This document shows, piece by piece, positions 60,404 through 64,000 of a stretch of 64,000 nt of DNA. The position numbers and the translations under genes are program-made. The notes under the pieces were generated by a model, which made no database searches, had not been told where the DNA came from, and saw nothing but the letters and a program-made list of their open reading frames with translations. The stretch comes from DATMBL01 sp050735975. GTDB lineage: Bacteria; Desulfobacterota; Binatia; UBA9968. The DNA lies in NCBI GenBank assembly GCA_050735975.1, contig JBOHVS010000019.1, positions 14,696-78,695 on the forward strand, read 5' to 3'. The number at the start of each line of letters is the position of its first letter. Position 1 is the first letter of the stretch.

Positions 60404-62203
60404 ATGATCAGCCAGGAAAAGATCGCTGAGATTCGCGACCGTGCTTCCATTGTGGAAGTCATTTCCGATTACGTCACCTTGAAAAAGGCCGGCCGCAATC
60501 ACATGGGATTGTGCCCGTTCCACGGCGAGAAAACCCCGTCATTTACCGTCAGTGAAGAGAAGGGGATCTTCCATTGCTTCGGTTGTCAAACGGGAGGGAG
60601 CGTTTTCCACTTCCTCATGAAGTACGATCACCTCTCGTTTCCTGAGGCCGTCGAACTGGTCGCGAAGCGCTACGGTATCACCATCGAAAGAACCGACGGA
60701 ACGCGAAGGCCCGGGGACGGGGGTGAGAAGGAGTCGCTCTATCGCATCAACGAAAAGGCGGCTGCGAATTATCATCGCATCCTTTTCGGCCAATCCGCGG
60801 GAAAAAGAGCCCTGGAGTATTTAAAATCCCGCGGAGTAGAGGAGGCAATCGCTCAACGGTTCCTGCTTGGGTTCGCGCCTCACACCGGCTCCGGACTGCT
60901 TGAATTGATCGACAAGGAAAAAATACCGCCCATGGATGCCTTGCGGTTAGGGCTGATCGGCCAGAGGGGAATCCGGCAGTTCCATGAGAAGTTTTTTGCC
61001 CGCCTGATGTTTCCGATCGTTAACGCGGGCGGAAAGGTCGTTGGATTCGGCGGTCGCGTGCTGGATCAGGGCATCCCCAAGTACCTCAACTCACCCGAGA
61101 CACCCCTGTTTCGCAAAGGCTCGACCGTATATGGCCTGTATCAGGCAAAAGAGGGCATCCGGCAAGCGGATCGAGTTGTGGTCGTCGAAGGCTACCTCGA
61201 TGTCATTGCCTTGCATCAATTCGGCGTCTCCTATGCCGTGGCAACCCTTGGAACCGCGCTCACTCCCGATCACGTCCGTTTATTGGCGCGCTATACAAAA
61301 AACATCATCGCCGTGTTCGACGGCGACGACGCCGGTAGAAAAGCGGCCGCCCGGAGTTGCGAGATTTTCATCGAGGCCGGCCTGTTGGGTCGGGCAGCTT
61401 TTTTGCCCAGAGGAGACGATCCGGACACTTTCGTTCACCGTGAAGGCAAAGAGGCGGTGGAGAAGATCCTAGAACAAGCCGTGCCGCTGGCCGACTATTT
61501 CTTCTCCTGGCAGGAAGAACGATACGGACAGAGCTTGGAGGCGAAAAGCCGTATCGCCACCGAAGTGAGCCGGCTACTGGCGAAGGTTCAGAATCCGTTT
61601 GAAGTCGATTTGCTGGTGCGGAGGGCTGCGGACAGGTTGGGCGTTCGCGAAGAGCTTTTGCGCCGACCGGCGGCGCCGCCGCGAAACACGGCGGCAAAGA
61701 TCCCTGCGGCCGCTCCGGCGCAGCCTGGACCGCAGAGTCGGGAAGATGTCGCGGAGCGGTCACTGATCAGCCTTATGTTGCGTTTCCCTTCAGTGGTCCA
61801 GCATGTGGCCACAGAAAGCGAAGTCCGGCATTGGCTAGGGACAAAGTGGCAGGAATTGGTTGACCTCATGGTTGCCGAATGGCAAGAACGAGGTAAAGTG
61901 GATGCGTTTCGGCTGACGCAGAAAGTGCCGGCCGACCAGGCGCCGCAAATAACGGCTCTGGCCTTAGAAGGGGAGAAGATACCTGAGACCGAATATGAGA
62001 GAATGGCGGCGGACTGCCTAACCCACCTGCGGCGAAGGCACTTGAGGGGCTTGGAACGGAATCTCCGGATTGCAATTCGTGCTGCGGAAGAGCAAAAAGA
62101 CGATAAAGCAAAAAGAGAGAGGATACTAGAATGGCAAGACGTCGTGCGAAAGGAACGCCAGCTAGAACGCCGAAAAGCCGAGCCGAAAAACACCATTCGT
62201 TAG
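60404..62203 (+). CDS. dnaG: DNA primase
   Basis: This 599-residue primase makes RNA primers for replication. The N-terminal CHC2 zinc finger has Cys37, His40, Cys58 and Cys61 (CPFH and CFGC). The RNA polymerase core and TOPRIM domain (about 255-335) carry Glu262 in VVEGYLD and Asp306/Asp308 in FDGDDAG. The C-terminal helicase-binding part covers about 440-599. The ATG at 60404 is preferred; the frame runs open upstream. Its 3' end overlaps rpoD by 73 bp. Confidence 0.97.
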   Translation: MISQEKIAEIRDRASIVEVISDYVTLKKAGRNHMGLCPFHGEKTPSFTVSEEKGIFHCFGCQTGGSVFHFLMKYDHLSFPEAVELVAKRYGITIERTDGTRRPGDGGEKESLYRINEKAAANYHRILFGQSAGKRALEYLKSRGVEEAIAQRFLLGFAPHTGSGLLELIDKEKIPPMDALRLGLIGQRGIRQFHEKFFARLMFPIVNAGGKVVGFGGRVLDQGIPKYLNSPETPLFRKGSTVYGLYQAKEGIRQADRVVVVEGYLDVIALHQFGVSYAVATLGTALTPDHVRLLARYTKNIIAVFDGDDAGRKAAARSCEIFIEAGLLGRAAFLPRGDDPDTFVHREGKEAVEKILEQAVPLADYFFSWQEERYGQSLEAKSRIATEVSRLLAKVQNPFEVDLLVRRAADRLGVREELLRRPAAPPRNTAAKIPAAAPAQPGPQSREDVAERSLISLMLRFPSVVQHVATESEVRHWLGTKWQELVDLMVAEWQERGKVDAFRLTQKVPADQAPQITALALEGEKIPETEYERMAADCLTHLRRRHLRGLERNLRIAIRAAEEQKDDKAKRERILEWQDVVRKERQLERRKAEPKNTIR

Positions 62204-64000
62204 CGTCCGAAAGATCGGTGTCCGGACGCGCCGAGCAATCGGTCGAGAAGAAGAATATCAAAGAGGTCAAGAAGCTTATCGACCTCGGCAAGGAAAAGGG
62301 CTATCTCACCTACGACGAGGTGAACGATATGCTCCCGGCGGAAGTCGTCTCTCCCGACCAGATCGACGATGTCATGTCGATTTTCGGCGAGATGGACATC
62401 GAGGTCGTCGATGCGAATCAACGCGTTTCTCTGAGCGGCGCAGGGGAGGATCTTGCCGAAGAGGACGAGGACGAGAAGGAAGTCGATGGTGACGTCGACA
62501 ACGACGTGGTCGGGAAAACGGGCGATCCGGTGCGCATGTACCTCCGCGAGATGGGCACCGTCTCTCTCTTAAGCCGCGAGGGCGAGGTCGAAATCGCGAA
62601 GAAAATCGAGGAGGGCGAAAAGCAGGTCATTGATGAGGTGCTTTCGAGTCCTTTGGCGTTACGGCATGTGCTGGATCTCGGGGCGAGACTGTCGGAGCAT
62701 GAGATTCGGGTGCGCGAGATCATTAAGGACGGCGACGAAGACGCCGAGTATCTCGAGGAGGAAGAGCTGCATGAAAAAAGATTGCTGGAACAGATAGGCA
62801 AAATCAGACGCCTCGCCAATGAGTGCGAAAAGATCAAGCGGCAGTTGGATGGTAAGCGAGTTTCGGCGCGGCGGCGCCAGGTGTTTCAGGAAAGCCTTGC
62901 CAAGTATCAAGAGAAAATCGTTCACGGATTGAAGGGGCTGCAACTCAATCGCAGGCAGACCGAGGCGATCGGTGATGGTCTCAAGCGGGCAATGGAGCGA
63001 ATGCAAGGGCTGGAGCGGCGGGTCAAGGATTTCGAACACAGGACCGGGAAATCGGCGTCCGATATTTTGAAGCTTATCTCGAGCGCCAACGGTCACAAGA
63101 AACACTGGCAGCGTGTCACGGGTTCCCTTCGCATGGGACACGACGCGATTGTGCAGATGTCCGAAGACATCCGAGGCGCGCGGCGGGATATTCGCAATAT
63201 TGAGAGAGATCTGGAAATTCCGGCCGAAGAGATCAAGCGCCGGGTTTGGTCCATTATCCAAGGAGAGACCAAGGCGAACCTGGCTAAGAAGGAGTTGATC
63301 GAGGCCAATCTGCGTCTGGTCGTCAGCATCGCCAAAAAATACACCAACCGGGGGCTGCAGTTCTTGGATCTGATCCAGGAAGGCAACATCGGGCTGATGA
63401 AAGCCGTGGACAAATTCGAGTACCAGCGCGGCTATAAGTTCTCCACCTACGCTACCTGGTGGATCCGCCAGGCGATAACGCGCGCGATTGCCGACCAGGC
63501 CCGCACGATCCGGATCCCGGTTCACATGATCGAGACGATCAACAAGCTGATCCGCACGTCGCGCTATCTGGTTCAAGAAATCGGGCGGGAACCGACCCCG
63601 GAAGAGATCGCCACCAAGATGGAGATCCCTTTGGACAAGGTGCGCAAGGTTTTGAAGATCGCCAAGGAGCCGATCTCGTTGGAAACCCCGGTAGGCGAGG
63701 AAGAGGACAGCCATCTTGGCGACTTTATCGAGGACAAGCGGATCATTACCCCCTCGGACGCGGTCGTGAACATCAATCTGCAGGAACAGACGAGAAAAGT
63801 GTTGGCGACCCTGACTCCGCGCGAAGAGCAGGTGTTGCGGATGCGTTTCGGCATCGGCGAAAAATCGGACCATACCCTGGAAGAAGTGGGGCAGAAATTT
63901 ACCGTCACCCGCGAGCGTATTCGGCAGATCGAAGCCAAGGCGCTACGCAAACTACGACATCCCAGCCGCAGCAAACGGCTGAAAAGCTTCATGGAAAGCT
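62131..64000 (+). CDS. rpoD: RNA polymerase primary sigma factor RpoD, cut off at the window end
   Basis: About 623 residues are present; only the last few codons and the stop lie beyond the window. Region 1.1 ([18 protein letters not shown]) is followed by region 1.2 ([21 protein letters not shown] over 132-152) and a non-conserved region. Regions 2.1-2.4 include [17 protein letters not shown], and region 4.2 reads [19 protein letters not shown]. The ATG at 62131 (AGAGAGG upstream) lies inside dnaG, a 73-bp overlap; an in-frame TAA at 62104 rules out a start further upstream. Confidence 0.95.
   Translation, partial: MARRRAKGTPARTPKSRAEKHHSLASERSVSGRAEQSVEKKNIKEVKKLIDLGKEKGYLTYDEVNDMLPAEVVSPDQIDDVMSIFGEMDIEVVDANQRVSLSGAGEDLAEEDEDEKEVDGDVDNDVVGKTGDPVRMYLREMGTVSLLSREGEVEIAKKIEEGEKQVIDEVLSSPLALRHVLDLGARLSEHEIRVREIIKDGDEDAEYLEEEELHEKRLLEQIGKIRRLANECEKIKRQLDGKRVSARRRQVFQESLAKYQEKIVHGLKGLQLNRRQTEAIGDGLKRAMERMQGLERRVKDFEHRTGKSASDILKLISSANGHKKHWQRVTGSLRMGHDAIVQMSEDIRGARRDIRNIERDLEIPAEEIKRRVWSIIQGETKANLAKKELIEANLRLVVSIAKKYTNRGLQFLDLIQEGNIGLMKAVDKFEYQRGYKFSTYATWWIRQAITRAIADQARTIRIPVHMIETINKLIRTSRYLVQEIGREPTPEEIATKMEIPLDKVRKVLKIAKEPISLETPVGEEEDSHLGDFIEDKRIITPSDAVVNINLQEQTRKVLATLTPREEQVLRMRFGIGEKSDHTLEEVGQKFTVTRERIRQIEAKALRKLRHPSRSKRLKSFMES

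Noticed and set aside
62659..63873. 404-residue minus-strand frame
   Set aside because: It lies antisense to rpoD regions 1-4. High codon bias of rpoD leaves the complementary frame open.

Overview
This 64 kb window reads as chromosome from an LPS-making, double-membraned bacterium. It encodes almost the whole lipid A/Kdo pathway (lpxA, lpxD, lpxI, lpxB, lpxK, waaA, msbA and the start of gmhB), the outer-membrane assembly factors bamA and skp/ompH, and lipoprotein export (lolD with one lolC/E-type permease). The order lysS-lolCE-lolD-bamA-skp-lpxD-fabZ-lpxA-lpxI-oxidoreductase-lpxB-msbA-waaA-lpxK, with LpxI rather than LpxH, resembles deltaproteobacterial lineages. A cofH gene (coenzyme F420), an orphan tripartite-tricarboxylate-type binding protein, a Rieske oxygenase and many intergenic repeats suggest an uncultured environmental relative (Desulfobacterota/Binatota-, Tectomicrobia- or NC10-like). 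That placement is inference. No rRNA, tRNA, CRISPR array, prophage or transposase gene was seen.

Layout. 1-17.6 kb, minus strand: the envelope cluster above, headed by metF and lysS. 17.9-23.8 kb, minus: a truncated haemoglobin, then a SUF Fe-S cluster operon (rrf2-sufC-sufD-sufS-sufU-sufT-MIP18) with a good promoter but no sufB. 24.1-26.7 kb, plus: def, cofH and a small membrane protein. 26.8-33 kb: an accessory stretch with two lipoproteins, a TctC-like binding protein, a methyltransferase with a signal peptide, a tandem-VOC protein and a Rieske oxygenase. 33.2-45.9 kb: a SET-domain protein, divergent tesA / ybbA-ybbP, a small coiled-coil protein, a LOG protein, a 6PGDH-like dehydrogenase, a ThDP enzyme, a SirB1 protein and a large B12-type radical SAM protein. 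46-50.3 kb, plus: the cell-separation set ftsE-ftsX-envC-ctpA. 50.5-58.7 kb, plus: xseA-(M23 peptidase)-xseB, an SDR epimerase, ispA-dxs-tlyA and a GDPD. 59.1-64 kb, plus: the macromolecular synthesis operon rpsU-yqeY-cvpA-dnaG-rpoD, behind a clear sigma-70 promoter and cut by the window end in the last codons of rpoD.

Most genes are well-known families. The most unusual material lies between genes, which hold several unrelated repeat families. One is a 126-bp near-symmetrical palindrome with half-length copies, one of which carries a 27-nt hairpin insertion. Another is a 92-bp two-part element present twice in opposite orientation. A third is a 135-bp element with 17-bp perfect terminal inverted repeats that has landed inside a copy of yet another repeat and contains one of the 92-bp elements. 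Other gaps hold 9-bp-period inverted repeats and 7-bp-period tandem repeats. I found no obvious new defence or biosynthetic system. The nested repeats, the SUF operon without sufB, the exported-looking methyltransferase, the helical tail of the radical SAM protein and the uncharacterised small genes deserve a second look.
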